Source: Symbiodinium natans
Lineage: Eukaryota > Sar > Dinophyceae > Suessiales > Symbiodiniaceae
Reading direction: 5' to 3'
Assembly (NCBI GenBank): GCA_905221605.1
Contig: CAJNDS010002117.1
Location: 250,001 to 314,000, forward strand
DNA: 64,000 nt
Below the pieces are notes generated by a model that saw nothing but the letters and a program-made list of their open reading frames with translations, did no database searches and was not told the origin of the DNA. Positions 9,435 through 18,769 of this stretch are shown piece after piece (the first letter of the stretch is position 1; each line of letters starts with the position of its first letter). The translations under genes were made by a program, and so were the position numbers.

Positions 9435-9672
9435 GTGGAAGGCATTGCCAACGTCCACTGTGCCAAAACTGTTATCATACGAGAACAGGCCGGGCTTTCG
9501 ACCAAGGGGGACCCAAGGACCTTTCTAAGCTGCAAGAAACATGAAGCTGGCAATTGTGTGAAAAAGGTTGAGTTCAGGCAATGCCCAACTAAGCCTTCCG
9601 TCTTTGAAGGTACTGTGAAAGAAAAAGATTTCTTATGTTATGCTACGTGGATGATTTGATTCCATGTGGAAC
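9435..9672 (+). pseudogene. Copia reverse-transcriptase fragment, first half, cut by the LINE
   Basis: The frame from 9,435 ends in CVKKVEFRQCPTKPSVFEGT. This is the segment just before the catalytic box in copia reverse transcriptases (aromatic, Gln/Cys, then P(S/C)(V/L)F). A one-base shift at about 9,637 then gives LCYVDDLIPCGT at 9,638-9,673, including the YVDD catalytic box at 9,644-9,655. The gene stops being copia-like at about 9,673. The missing continuation is at 18,757-18,900, behind the LINE. The frameshift shows decay, possibly after the insertion. Confidence 0.7.
9660..9672 (+). repeat. Left copy of 13-bp target-site duplication
   Basis: TTCCATGTGGAAC lies here and again at 18,757-18,769. 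The two copies bracket the LINE exactly where the copia reverse-transcriptase gene is interrupted. The sequence is itself nearly symmetric (TTCCA, 2 bp, TGGAA). Confidence 0.7.
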
Positions 9673-9727
9673 AAGCTCCTGGGCTCAAAGTTCTTTTGTT
9701 GATGTGTGTAGTTAGTGATGTGAAGCC

Positions 9728-12700
9728 ATGGCGTGGCTGCGGGCGATGGCCGTTTGGATGGCCTATGTGGCCACGGTGCTCCTGGCTATCCCTGCAAGGG
9801 CGGCAGAGGACGGCGACGGAACAGCCTCGGAGGTGCCCAGCCCTGACGCGAGAAAGATGCACCTGGCGGAGGCGCTCGCTATCTCAGCGGCGGATATCCT
9901 GGATGACCAGGAGACCCCAGCGGTGGAAGGCTACGATGCTCTCTCTGACCTGCTTGAGTCGGCCGTTGTGGCGGAGAGCTTCACTTACTGGGAGCTGGCA
10001 CAAGCTGTGCATGATGTGTTACTGCAGCAAGGCTACAATGAGGAAGTCATGGCCCCGATGATGACACATCTGTCTAGAGCTGCGGCTTCAGCTTCAGGTG
10101 AGTTTCTGCCGGCTCGGAGCCGAGGCCGAGGACGAGGTCGTGCTCGTGGTGACAATGGACCAAGGCCGCTTCCGATGGGGCGAGCAGCCTCAGCTGCAGC
10201 ATCTGGAAGGGGCAGGCCTACCAGCCCAGGCTCTCGAGCGTCCAGATCGAGATCTCCGATGACTGGGGAAAGGGCAGCACGTGCGTCAACGGACACTGGA
10301 AGTCCTGGGGCTATGGGTCCGGCTGGGCCGCCGCCGCCAACACCGGTGACCTCAACGGCAGCAACTGCCCCGGGCGGGCCTCCGCCACCCACTCCCATTG
10401 CTATCAGCTCGCGGACTGCGGTGGAACAATATCGGCGGACGGTTGGAGCCACTGGCGGCCCGATGCTTGGTGGTCCCTTGATCCCTGGTCACGCACTGCC
10501 ACCGCATTACAACAGAGCACCTGACACAATGGGTGCAGGCGAGCTGGTGGAAGAGCTTACATGGCACCTGCAGGGGGCAGGATGGACTCCGGCATGGTGT
10601 ATGTCGCCAGAAATGCGTCACAGGCTTCAGGTCGTGTTTGCAGTGCTGGAAGCCCGCCAGATCCCACCGGAGGATGTTGCATGGCGACTGATTACGCATA
10701 TACGTGGACGACATGCCGTGGAGCTCCAACTGCCTTACGCACAGCGGGTGGCGATGCACCTCATGAGGTGTGGGGCCCTGCATGAGTTGAACCTTGAGGG
10801 TTGGGGCTGGAAATGGCTCTTGTTCCTTAGGGTCTTCAGGGTGACTTCATGCCCACGTAGTCTACCTTGTCTGCCGAGTCCCTGCCGATGTGATACCCTG
10901 CTCCATATCTGGCTGCAACAGGTATGGCTAGTGGACCGATGCTCTGTGAGAGCAGCTGAGATATGCCACCTGAGCCTGACATGGCTGCCAGAGTTCAGCT
11001 GTAGCTTGGGGGCTTGGCAGGGGCGGTGGTTCATTCACCAGTGGGTCTGGTTTCTTGATGAAGGTGGATATAAGTGTGTGGTAATCCCTAACAGGTATAA
11101 TTCCATGCCGCTTGAGGGCCACTCCTGCAGGTCCTGTAACCTTCAGCTTGCCCCTCCTTTCCGTGAGCATGTCCTTCACCACCAATTGGAGTTCCCATAC
11201 CAGAATGATAGTCCATCCATTCACTTGCAGCATGCTCTGATGGTGAGGGCACTCGCTCTGGTCCATGTCGGATTGGGGGACTACTCCCTATGCACTACCA
11301 ATGCACGCCGGTGCTTTTTCAACTGGCTGTCAGAAAGACCAGTGTGCCTGCACCTGCAGCCTGTTGCCCATCGCTTCCTTCGTCATGTGTTCTGGCCTGG
11401 GGCAATCCGATCTGCTCTGCGTGGGTGCAGCTGTCTGGACTGGCTCAAGAGCTGGGGGGTGTGCTGCTGGCCTGCCGATGGCCGAAGGCCTGCTGAACAC
11501 TTTCACAGCGTTTCCTGGCCTGTGTTCTGTGTACTAGGTGATCACTGCGTGGCGGGCTGTGTGATGCCTGATCAAGCTGTACGTCTTAAGCCGGGCCCCC
11601 TTCCACTTGGTGTGTGTCCTACCCGTGCGCATGTGAGTTTGGCAGGCGCCTGCGGTATGTTGAAGGTGTCCTTGGACAACGTCGCCCCAATCTGGATACC
11701 AGAGGTCCTGACTAGCTTGTACTTGTCCCACTGGTGTCACGCCTGGGCCAGGCATTGCCAAAGAAAATGCGCAGCGACTGGTTGGATTCTTATCAACAGT
11801 CACATCTGCAGACCCACTCTGCCAATTTGCCTGACCATGGTTGACCTCAGGTGGGAAAGCTACCGACTGTGTGCCCTACCTCAGGCACCTGAATCTTGCC
11901 GTTTGCTCTGTGTCTGGAGAATTTGTCAGCCATACCGACATGCAAATTGGAGGTACCAATGCTGGCTGGGTGGGAACCCCAGACTTCGGCTAGCACGGCT
12001 TATACCTGCCCTGCCCTGTCACATTCTCAGGCAAAGCCACAGGCTGGACCCACACCCCGCGCCAACGGAGAAGGCTCTCTGCTTTTCTGCCCTGCTTCCA
12101 GCTCGAACCATGGCGATCTGTAGGCAAGCGTGGCGACAACAAAATGCCGATCTTTGCCGGGTGTCTGGACTCGCTGGACTAGGCTGCTTGCTGCATTGTC
12201 TAGCGGGAGTGCTCCTGGCTTTAGAGCGCCTGTGGCGTGCTGTTGCATCCCCGAAGGTATGTCGTGGTATGACAAGGATACTGCGCGGCTGTTATAGGAG
12301 GAGGCGTATAGGGACCAAAGCGTGCTGTCTCCTCAGAATCAGAAAGCAGCGTGCTCGATTGGGTGCTGGAATAGGTCTCCCAATGCATCAGAATAGCCGG
12401 CAGTGGTATACCTGGTTCTCCTCTTTCCTCTGTTGGCTCAGCCTTCGTCCGTCCACCAATACTGAACCTCTGTGCAATTGCTCCATATGGTCCAGGCCAC
12501 GCTTCACTGCTTGTGTGTGCACACTCATTCGACCTTTCTTTCCACTGAGCCCTGCCGGTCCCAAATCCGGCATGAGACCCTGCAGGTGTTTTGGTCCGAG
12601 ATCCATACCGAGGGCCGCACCTATTCTTCTTCTGTGCATCATGGCTTGTTTGCTGCCAGGGTCTCAAGGAGCGAGGGTTGATGTAGTGAGCCCGGCTACA

Positions 12701-15700
12701 TCTGAACCAGGTGCGGTATCTGATGACCATCACATGCTCCGATCACCTGGGAATCACGGGTTTGAGCCTTACGCATCTTCATATCTTTCATCACGAGCCG
12801 CCAGTGTTCTATCGGACTGCACCCCCAGTCAGGTTGGTGTCTCCCTCTTTTCCCATGCTAGGAAGCGAGCCTACAAACGTGCTGTGCATCGGGCTACGCG
12901 GGATGGCGGGGCAATGTACCGAGGACGCTGGCACACCATCGCTCAGTTGGGGGCGAAATATGCAGGCACGAAAAGGGCTCCATGCGCTGGCCCAGAACCA
13001 GGCAGCCTTGCTGCCGGCCCGGCTCCAAAACCTTCTTCAGGGTGTCGTATCAGGTTTATGACATACAACGTCGGTGGTCTTGCGACGGATGCCTACGATG
13101 TCTTTATGGCTGCCATGCTGCAGACCCCTGAGGAGGTTCGCCCGCATATCGTCTGCCTTCAGGAGACCCATTGGAAACATAGTTCGGAGTACTCCACGCC
13201 AGGTTGGCATGTCATTACCTCGAGCTGTCCTTCCGAGTTTAGGTCAGGCGGGCTGATGGTCATGATCTCACATGTCCTCTTACCTGCTGCCCAAGCACAC
13301 CGCCTTGCCTACATGGAGATATTAGTGGGAAGGTTGTTGCACGTCAGGATTCACCTTGGAGAAACGGCCGTGGACGTTGTTAACACCTACCAGAGCGTCT
13401 CCACTGGTCCTAAGCCGGTGCAACACTATGAGGCTAAGAGGGCTCAGATGTGGCGTCATCTCCGGGTTGTTCTTGATCGCCTCCCTAGGCGTAATCCCCT
13501 GATCCTGGCAGGTGATATGAACACACAATGCTCTGCAATGCCGGGGCAGGTGGGGAATGTTCAGGCCCATGTTACCAGACCTCTCGATGACGATGCAGAT
13601 ATGCTCATGGATTTGATCCGTGACTTTGATCTCTGCTTACTGAACAGCTGGGTCAGGCATGCTGGGGTCACCTTTTGCTCGACGGATGCCAGCTCGCACA
13701 TCGATCATGTCTATACCCGTAGGCAGGATGCTGATGCAAGAGCCAGATGTGCACACACGTCAAGCCTGGACTTCTTTCCATGGCGTGAGGGGGGCAAGCA
13801 TTACCCCGTCCTGGCTGATCTTCGCCCTGTCCGGAGATGCCATCAGCCTCCAATTCCGCCGGGGCCTGCGTGGGATCAGAAGGCCATGATACATGACTAC
13901 CTGCACCACCCTGAGGCTGTGGAACGTTTCCAGAATCTCTTTGATCAAAAGCTTGAGCAAGCAGAGGCCTCTGTTGCTGGGTTGCAATCTGCTGTCCTGG
14001 ACAGCTGTCTTGTGCTGTACCCTAAACCCGCCCCACAGATAGGCTATAGGCCAGCGTGGTGTCAAAAGGAGGGTGCCCTGTCCATCAAGGCTATGTGGAA
14101 ATGCTACCATGCATTTCGTCGGCCGCGTGTGGTTACTTTGAAATCCATTCTTCAGGTCTGGCAGGCACAGGCCCGCTTTCATGCATCTCATCGAGACATG
14201 AGAAAAACTGGGCGCCGACTCCGCAAGGCTTGGCGCCTGACCAAGCTGCAGGAAGCGGAAGAAGCATCGCAAAAAGGCCGGATGCATGATCTGTATGCGG
14301 TCGTTCGGCAACTGGCCCCCAAACAGGTCCGTAGGAAAGTCCGTCTGAGAGGTGAGGATGGCGCCTTGCTGGATCATCATGGAGAAATGCAACTCCTGCA
14401 GGACCACTGCTGCACTCTTTTCTCGTCGGCCACAGCTGATGGGCAGGAATATGATCTTACGGGCCTTGCAAAACATGTGACGGAGGAATCCCTGCTGGCC
14501 AACATGAAACGCCTCCCTCTGCGCAAGGTTGCGCCCCCAGGGCATGTCCCAGCCGTGGCATGGAAGATGACAGGCAGATTGGGCTGTCAGGCGATTGAAG
14601 CCCTTGTACATCAGCTGACCTCCGTGGTTCCCAAGCCTTGGAAGGACGCGTGGCTGGCCTTCATACCAAAGATTGCCACACCCAAAGTCCCAAGAGACCT
14701 ACGGCCCATCGGTCTCCAGGACATAGATGGGAAATGTGTGCTTGGAGCTGTGCGGGATGCTGTCATGCCATTCATCATGAAGTATGTGGAGGCATGGCCT
14801 CAGTTTGCTTACGTTGGTCAGAGATCGACTCGTCAGGCCATTAACCGTGCTCTTTGTCACTGCGATTTCGTGCGCAGCTCCCTTCAAGGTGGTAAGCTGT
14901 CCCTGTATGATCGCCGCAAGGGCTGTGTTCCAGCTCGCTCCGTCCTTGGAGGCATCCAAGTGAGTGTGGACATGTCCCAGGCCTTTGACAGGCTGGATCG
15001 CACGCTCCTTCAAGCTGCTATGTGTGATGCACATATCCCGTCTGAACTCCAGGCGGCCATAATGGCGTGGCATCAGGATATGGAGTATCACTTGAGGCAT
15101 GCTGACTTGCAGGGCTCGGTTGACAGTACGGTTGGAGTTAGGCAAGGGTGCAAAATTGCTCCCATTTTATGGGTCCTTTACACCTGCTACTTCTTTCGTA
15201 CGGCTAGTGATTTTCTGCCACAGGAATGGCTTCAGTCCTCTTGTACCTTCTTTGCGGATGATCTGCACTTCTGTGATGTGATTGCACAGGCGGCTGACTT
15301 GGATTCTTTCTTGCAAAAGGCTGGGAAACTATTTCTGCACTTGCAAAAATTCAACATGCTGATTAATTACAAGAAGTCTGCAGTTCTCATGCATCTCAAA
15401 GGGGCGTGTACCAAAAGATGGCGAAAACATCATGTCTTTCACCGTGAAGGAGGCAGCTTCTTGCGTATCCGAGTGGGTGAAACCATTGCTTTTCTGCCCA
15501 TCAAAACTACACATAAGTACTTGGGGATTATTTTGTCCTATCAGGCCTATGAAAAAGCCACGGTTCTGCATCGGTTGGAGCAAAGCAAAGCTGCTTACCA
15601 CCGCCTCAGGCCTGTCTTGACATCCAAGAGTACCTTGAATCAGCAAGAGCGCTTGAGAGTATGGCAGGTCTGTGTGCTGTCGTGTCTGCGTTATGGACTT

Positions 15701-18514
15701 GACTCCATTCCCTTGCGGCAAGGCCTGCTTAAGCTCATCCAAGTTCAATGTGCCAGACAAATCCGGGCTATTACTCGCTCGCCGGTCCACCTGAGTAAAG
15801 AGTCCACTGCGAGGCTGTATGATCGGCTGCGTATTCCCACTGAGCTGACCCATCTTCGTGGCATCCAGGCTAAACAGCTGCCTGAGGCTCAGCACCGGCA
15901 GGTTCAGCGTGGGTCGTTCTGTCTGGAACAGATGGACTGGCTCCTGAAAGTGACTGCTGCCTATGAGCAGCTGCAGGAGCCCCTTCCTCCAAATGCGAGC
16001 ACTGTGCCTGATTCAGCGTCTGCCTCCACTGCAGCACTCATTCCGCTACCGCTGGCTGTGCGAGGACAGGCGTGTCCAGTATGCGGCCTCTACTTCAAGG
16101 ATGTGACGGGTGTAAAAATCCACATGACCAGGAAACACCCAGCTTCTCAAGTGGTGACCAGGCCGTTGTATGAGCAGAGTCGCTGTGGCGTAGATGGCAT
16201 GCCAACTTGTGCTGCGTGTCGTCGGCCCTTCTCCTCGTGGGGTGCCCTGAAGCAGCATGTGCTTGGTGGCCACTGCAGGCTGCCCTTACTTGAGCAAACT
16301 CCATCGGACAATCTGTCGCTTCGACAACATCCGCTGGTGATAGCCACAGTGCGAGCCCAAGGGTGGCAAGGCTTGCTCGATCTTCGTCTTGTCAGGGAAC
16401 GTGTGCTGCACTTCTGCCCGTTGTGCAACCAGTGGTGCGTGAATGCCAGTGGGGTCAAGGTCCATCTTCAGGATGTGCACCCACAATGGCATGACCTACA
16501 GCCGCGTATCAAACAAATTGCTTCGGTTTTCCGTAGGGGGATGGTTAAGCCATGCCGGTACTGTGGGTTACAAAACTTTGATAAGTCCCGACATGCCGCT
16601 AGGTGTCCTGTAATCAGCACCAGTATTCTTCTTGGAAGCCTCCTTGCTGAAAGCAATGGCGGGAGCCAGTGCGAAGGAGATGGAAGCCTTCTTTGGCAGC
16701 TTCCGACAGGGGACTGCGCCGATGGAGGACTCCGAGAATCCCTTCAAACGACGCCGCGAGACGGAGGAGGAGGAGTCGAGGGCATGGAGCTCCCAGAAAC
16801 CCAAGGGCAAAGGCAAGGGCAAAGGGCGTGGGAAGAATGGTGGCAGACGAGAGCAGGCCAAGGACAGATGGACGCTTCCGGAGGACAATTCCTGGAGGGG
16901 ACACTACGAGAAGGACCTCATGACGCAGATGGCACGACTGATCCTGAGGCACGAGGATCAACTGAGTCTTCAACGTCAAGATTCTGTCCTTCACCTGTGG
17001 CTGCGGAACACTGGGGAAGAGTCCATCGTGGGGATGCTGTGGGAGGTGTCCAAAAAGTGGAAGAAGATGAGAGACACCGCGCCAGCTCAGCTCCAGGCGT
17101 CGTTGAGGGCTACGATGATGGCTGGCATGCTGAAAGCCCTGAAGGACCGACTCCACCAGGTATCCACGGACGAGAAGCTGCTGGAGAATGCGAAAAAGGT
17201 TCAACTCCTGGATGCGCAGGGACACTGGGTATACCAAGTCTGGGATCACGAGCTGGAGAAGCTTCAGGTGGATGCCAGTCGCACACCCTTGAAAACAGAG
17301 GAGATCCACCAGCTGCTTGCGGTCTGCGAGAAGGCCAACGAGAGTCCCGTGCTGTATCGCTTCCATGCGAAGGCCGAATACAGCTTCTCGGAGTTCGTGC
17401 ACTTCGAGATAGAAGTGGGTCACCGGGGTCAGGAGGCGGCGGACCTGTATCGGAGCCTGAAGGTGTTGTGCCAGTGCTCGGTCTTGCAGATCATAGGTGC
17501 TCGTCTTCGCAAAGACAAACCGGGGCGGTCTGCCACGGCACAGAGGATCCAGGACTATCTGCGCTGAACCCACTTGGCGTGCTGCCCTTCATGGACGGGG
17601 GAAGCTGTGTGCAGTGCATTCATCCGGGAATGCAAGAGGCCCTCCGGTGCAGTTGTCTGCCTGTGTCTCTGATGCATACATGTGGCCTTGCATGGCTGGT
17701 AGGCACACTGTGGATTTTTACTTACTTGCGAGGGCCCATGCCCCAGAATCTGCAGCGTCTGTGGCGGGTGCTTCAAGCACCGGAATCTGGCCCCTTACTG
17801 CAAACCATTAAGGAGTGGCGCCTCATCCAGGGGGAATGGGCGAGGTGCGGTTCTCATCACTTTGGGGCCATGCAAGTTCTGTTTCAAGTGCACATGCCAG
17901 GCGTGAGATGCTTCGATGGTAGTTGGCAACGTAGATCAGCTACTGGAGGCAAGATGCAGATTTGTGGCACTCGGTCAACCTCACATGGTATTGGCCTACG
18001 TGTTCCTGCTGACATCACTGCTGTAGATGTGCAGCAATGCCTGGAGGCTTGGGCCTTCTCTGATGAGTTTTGTGGCCTGCTGGATCCTCCATCCGTTCTT
18101 TCACTCTACCTTTTGCCTGCGCGGCAGCCCGACACAGATCGGGACCTATCGCAGCGAAGTGATGCTGTAGCTCTGTCTCCGGACGTGCCCAACTCTGCCT
18201 GTTGTTTGCGTGCATCTTCACCGTGCATCACATGGGACTGGGATAGCATTCTTGTACCAACCTTTGCCGATGTGTCTTCGCTAGACATTGCATACACCTC
18301 ATACAGTGTTCAGGCAGTGGGCATGCACTTAGGAGGGGCGTCGGGAGCCTCTCTGGGCAAGTACTGCACCATCCTCCGTCACCGCGATGACTTGCTGCTT
18401 GCAAAAGAAGCCCATACTCCGTATGCTTGCACTCTTCAGCACGGGCATCAGCGAGGTGCTAAAATGCTGTGGTGCGTGCGACATGAGCAGCCGACCAAGG
18501 CAGCATGCATCTGA
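9728..18514 (+). CDS. LINE polyprotein: ORF1 part, endonuclease, RT, zinc fingers, USP-like fold
   Basis: 2,928 codons without a stop. Residues 1-360: a hydrophobic start, an RG-rich stretch (RSRGRGRGRARG), Pro-rich linkers and a compact helical domain. About 360-970: Cys/Trp/Leu-rich sequence that does not look like a folded protein. About 1,110-1,380: exonuclease-endonuclease-phosphatase fold with TYNVGGL, CLQETHW, AGDMNTQ, SSHIDHVYT and KHYPVLAD; the usual Ser-Asp before the last His is Gly-Lys. About 1,630-1,990: reverse transcriptase with VSVDMSQAFDRLD, GVRQGCKIAP, FFADDLHF (FADD at residues 1,842-1,845) and THKYLGIIL. About 2,115-2,300: four zinc fingers (CPVC...HMTRKH, CAAC, CPLC, CRYC). 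About 2,615-2,895: USP-like peptidase fold. The start is the first ATG, 55 bp after the left target repeat. Confidence 0.85.
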   Translation: MAWLRAMAVWMAYVATVLLAIPARAAEDGDGTASEVPSPDARKMHLAEALAISAADILDDQETPAVEGYDALSDLLESAVVAESFTYWELAQAVHDVLLQQGYNEEVMAPMMTHLSRAAASASGEFLPARSRGRGRGRARGDNGPRPLPMGRAASAAASGRGRPTSPGSRASRSRSPMTGERAARASTDTGSPGAMGPAGPPPPTPVTSTAATAPGGPPPPTPIAISSRTAVEQYRRTVGATGGPMLGGPLIPGHALPPHYNRAPDTMGAGELVEELTWHLQGAGWTPAWCMSPEMRHRLQVVFAVLEARQIPPEDVAWRLITHIRGRHAVELQLPYAQRVAMHLMRCGALHELNLEGWGWKWLLFLRVFRVTSCPRSLPCLPSPCRCDTLLHIWLQQVWLVDRCSVRAAEICHLSLTWLPEFSCSLGAWQGRWFIHQWVWFLDEGGYKCVVIPNRYNSMPLEGHSCRSCNLQLAPPFREHVLHHQLEFPYQNDSPSIHLQHALMVRALALVHVGLGDYSLCTTNARRCFFNWLSERPVCLHLQPVAHRFLRHVFWPGAIRSALRGCSCLDWLKSWGVCCWPADGRRPAEHFHSVSWPVFCVLGDHCVAGCVMPDQAVRLKPGPLPLGVCPTRAHVSLAGACGMLKVSLDNVAPIWIPEVLTSLYLSHWCHAWARHCQRKCAATGWILINSHICRPTLPICLTMVDLRWESYRLCALPQAPESCRLLCVWRICQPYRHANWRYQCWLGGNPRLRLARLIPALPCHILRQSHRLDPHPAPTEKALCFSALLPARTMAICRQAWRQQNADLCRVSGLAGLGCLLHCLAGVLLALERLWRAVASPKVCRGMTRILRGCYRRRRIGTKACCLLRIRKQRARLGAGIGLPMHQNSRQWYTWFSSFLCWLSLRPSTNTEPLCNCSIWSRPRFTACVCTLIRPFFPLSPAGPKSGMRPCRCFGPRSIPRAAPILLLCIMACLLPGSQGARVDVVSPATSEPGAVSDDHHMLRSPGNHGFEPYASSYLSSRAASVLSDCTPSQVGVSLFSHARKRAYKRAVHRATRDGGAMYRGRWHTIAQLGAKYAGTKRAPCAGPEPGSLAAGPAPKPSSGCRIRFMTYNVGGLATDAYDVFMAAMLQTPEEVRPHIVCLQETHWKHSSEYSTPGWHVITSSCPSEFRSGGLMVMISHVLLPAAQAHRLAYMEILVGRLLHVRIHLGETAVDVVNTYQSVSTGPKPVQHYEAKRAQMWRHLRVVLDRLPRRNPLILAGDMNTQCSAMPGQVGNVQAHVTRPLDDDADMLMDLIRDFDLCLLNSWVRHAGVTFCSTDASSHIDHVYTRRQDADARARCAHTSSLDFFPWREGGKHYPVLADLRPVRRCHQPPIPPGPAWDQKAMIHDYLHHPEAVERFQNLFDQKLEQAEASVAGLQSAVLDSCLVLYPKPAPQIGYRPAWCQKEGALSIKAMWKCYHAFRRPRVVTLKSILQVWQAQARFHASHRDMRKTGRRLRKAWRLTKLQEAEEASQKGRMHDLYAVVRQLAPKQVRRKVRLRGEDGALLDHHGEMQLLQDHCCTLFSSATADGQEYDLTGLAKHVTEESLLANMKRLPLRKVAPPGHVPAVAWKMTGRLGCQAIEALVHQLTSVVPKPWKDAWLAFIPKIATPKVPRDLRPIGLQDIDGKCVLGAVRDAVMPFIMKYVEAWPQFAYVGQRSTRQAINRALCHCDFVRSSLQGGKLSLYDRRKGCVPARSVLGGIQVSVDMSQAFDRLDRTLLQAAMCDAHIPSELQAAIMAWHQDMEYHLRHADLQGSVDSTVGVRQGCKIAPILWVLYTCYFFRTASDFLPQEWLQSSCTFFADDLHFCDVIAQAADLDSFLQKAGKLFLHLQKFNMLINYKKSAVLMHLKGACTKRWRKHHVFHREGGSFLRIRVGETIAFLPIKTTHKYLGIILSYQAYEKATVLHRLEQSKAAYHRLRPVLTSKSTLNQQERLRVWQVCVLSCLRYGLDSIPLRQGLLKLIQVQCARQIRAITRSPVHLSKESTARLYDRLRIPTELTHLRGIQAKQLPEAQHRQVQRGSFCLEQMDWLLKVTAAYEQLQEPLPPNASTVPDSASASTAALIPLPLAVRGQACPVCGLYFKDVTGVKIHMTRKHPASQVVTRPLYEQSRCGVDGMPTCAACRRPFSSWGALKQHVLGGHCRLPLLEQTPSDNLSLRQHPLVIATVRAQGWQGLLDLRLVRERVLHFCPLCNQWCVNASGVKVHLQDVHPQWHDLQPRIKQIASVFRRGMVKPCRYCGLQNFDKSRHAARCPVISTSILLGSLLAESNGGSQCEGDGSLLWQLPTGDCADGGLRESLQTTPRDGGGGVEGMELPETQGQRQGQRAWEEWWQTRAGQGQMDASGGQFLEGTLREGPHDADGTTDPEARGSTESSTSRFCPSPVAAEHWGRVHRGDAVGGVQKVEEDERHRASSAPGVVEGYDDGWHAESPEGPTPPGIHGREAAGECEKGSTPGCAGTLGIPSLGSRAGEASGGCQSHTLENRGDPPAACGLREGQRESRAVSLPCEGRIQLLGVRALRDRSGSPGSGGGGPVSEPEGVVPVLGLADHRCSSSQRQTGAVCHGTEDPGLSALNPLGVLPFMDGGSCVQCIHPGMQEALRCSCLPVSLMHTCGLAWLVGTLWIFTYLRGPMPQNLQRLWRVLQAPESGPLLQTIKEWRLIQGEWARCGSHHFGAMQVLFQVHMPGVRCFDGSWQRRSATGGKMQICGTRSTSHGIGLRVPADITAVDVQQCLEAWAFSDEFCGLLDPPSVLSLYLLPARQPDTDRDLSQRSDAVALSPDVPNSACCLRASSPCITWDWDSILVPTFADVSSLDIAYTSYSVQAVGMHLGGASGASLGKYCTILRHRDDLLLAKEAHTPYACTLQHGHQRGAKMLWCVRHEQPTKAACI
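16632..17567 (+). CDS. Overlapping LINE ORF of 311 codons, basic, LINE-associated protein
   Basis: This ORF lies in a different frame, inside the region where the polyprotein frame reads as low-complexity Gly/Glu/Pro/Arg sequence. Its own product looks far more protein-like. An acidic N-terminus is followed by a nuclear-localisation-like basic run (KGKGKGKGRGKNGGRR). Then come amphipathic helices (MTQMARLILRHEDQLSLQ; MLWEVSKKWKKMRD; LRATMMAGMLKALKDRL) and a conserved-looking core: GHWVYQVWDHELEKL, VLYRFHAKAEYSFSEFVHFE. As I recall, the pattern W(V/A)YQxWD, then RFHA, then a hydrophobic strand recurs next to LINE reverse transcriptases in Symbiodiniaceae. The function is unknown. How it is translated (separate mRNA, frameshift or internal start) cannot be told from sequence. 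Confidence 0.6.
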   Translation: MEASLLKAMAGASAKEMEAFFGSFRQGTAPMEDSENPFKRRRETEEEESRAWSSQKPKGKGKGKGRGKNGGRREQAKDRWTLPEDNSWRGHYEKDLMTQMARLILRHEDQLSLQRQDSVLHLWLRNTGEESIVGMLWEVSKKWKKMRDTAPAQLQASLRATMMAGMLKALKDRLHQVSTDEKLLENAKKVQLLDAQGHWVYQVWDHELEKLQVDASRTPLKTEEIHQLLAVCEKANESPVLYRFHAKAEYSFSEFVHFEIEVGHRGQEAADLYRSLKVLCQCSVLQIIGARLRKDKPGRSATAQRIQDYLR

Positions 18515-18756
18515 GATGAGATGAGATGAGATGAGTGATACAGGGATGGGCTGTAGACTGTAGAGTTTCGGGAGTCCTGACTTCCCTTGTGTACAAACTG
18601 TACAAGATGTGAAGATGCGTTTTCTCTCACCATCAAGTTGGCAGGGTACCCTATGGGACCCTTGCGCCTATTCAATAGGCCGGCAACTTTCTGTTTGCCG
18701 CACTCTTGATTGCTCGCTAGGCAAGGATAACTTTGCTGCGTCTCGAAAGTCGAAAG
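18512..18756 (+). other. LINE 3' end: pentamer repeat, hairpin, 3' sequence
   Basis: The polyprotein stop (TGA, 18,512-18,514) is the first unit of a GATGA-type pentamer repeat that runs to about 18,535. The following 220 bp contain a perfect hairpin, GCCTATT-C-AATAGGC, at 18,666-18,680, and a weaker inverted repeat near 18,590-18,605. Simple repeats and stem-loops near the end are typical recognition features for LINE reverse transcriptases. Confidence 0.5.
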
Positions 18757-18769
18757 TTCCATGTGGAAC
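18757..18769 (+). repeat. Right copy of 13-bp target-site duplication
   Basis: TTCCATGTGGAAC, identical to 9,660-9,672. Copia reverse-transcriptase sequence resumes directly after it. Confidence 0.7.

Larger units (their letters stand above)
9673..18756 (+). mobile_element. LINE-like non-LTR retrotransposon, about 9.1 kb
   Basis: The element is bounded by a 13-bp direct repeat and sits inside a copia reverse-transcriptase gene. It has a short 5' leader (9,673-9,727), one 2,928-codon open frame (9,728-18,514), an overlapping 311-codon ORF in another frame (16,632-17,567), then a GATGA pentamer repeat and about 220 bp of 3' sequence. AP endonuclease followed by a non-LTR reverse transcriptase places it among APE-type LINEs. 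Few disabling changes and the undamaged target-site repeat suggest a fairly recent insertion. The right boundary depends on the repeat, since no poly-A is present. Confidence 0.75.

Noticed and set aside
13760-14611. Minus-strand frame of 283 codons
   Set aside because: It lies opposite the LINE endonuclease/RT coding sequence and has no motif; a shadow of the sense frame.
16614-17573. Minus-strand frame of 319 codons
   Set aside because: No recognisable motif; open because the two sense frames constrain the sequence. Kept only as a remark on the overlap.
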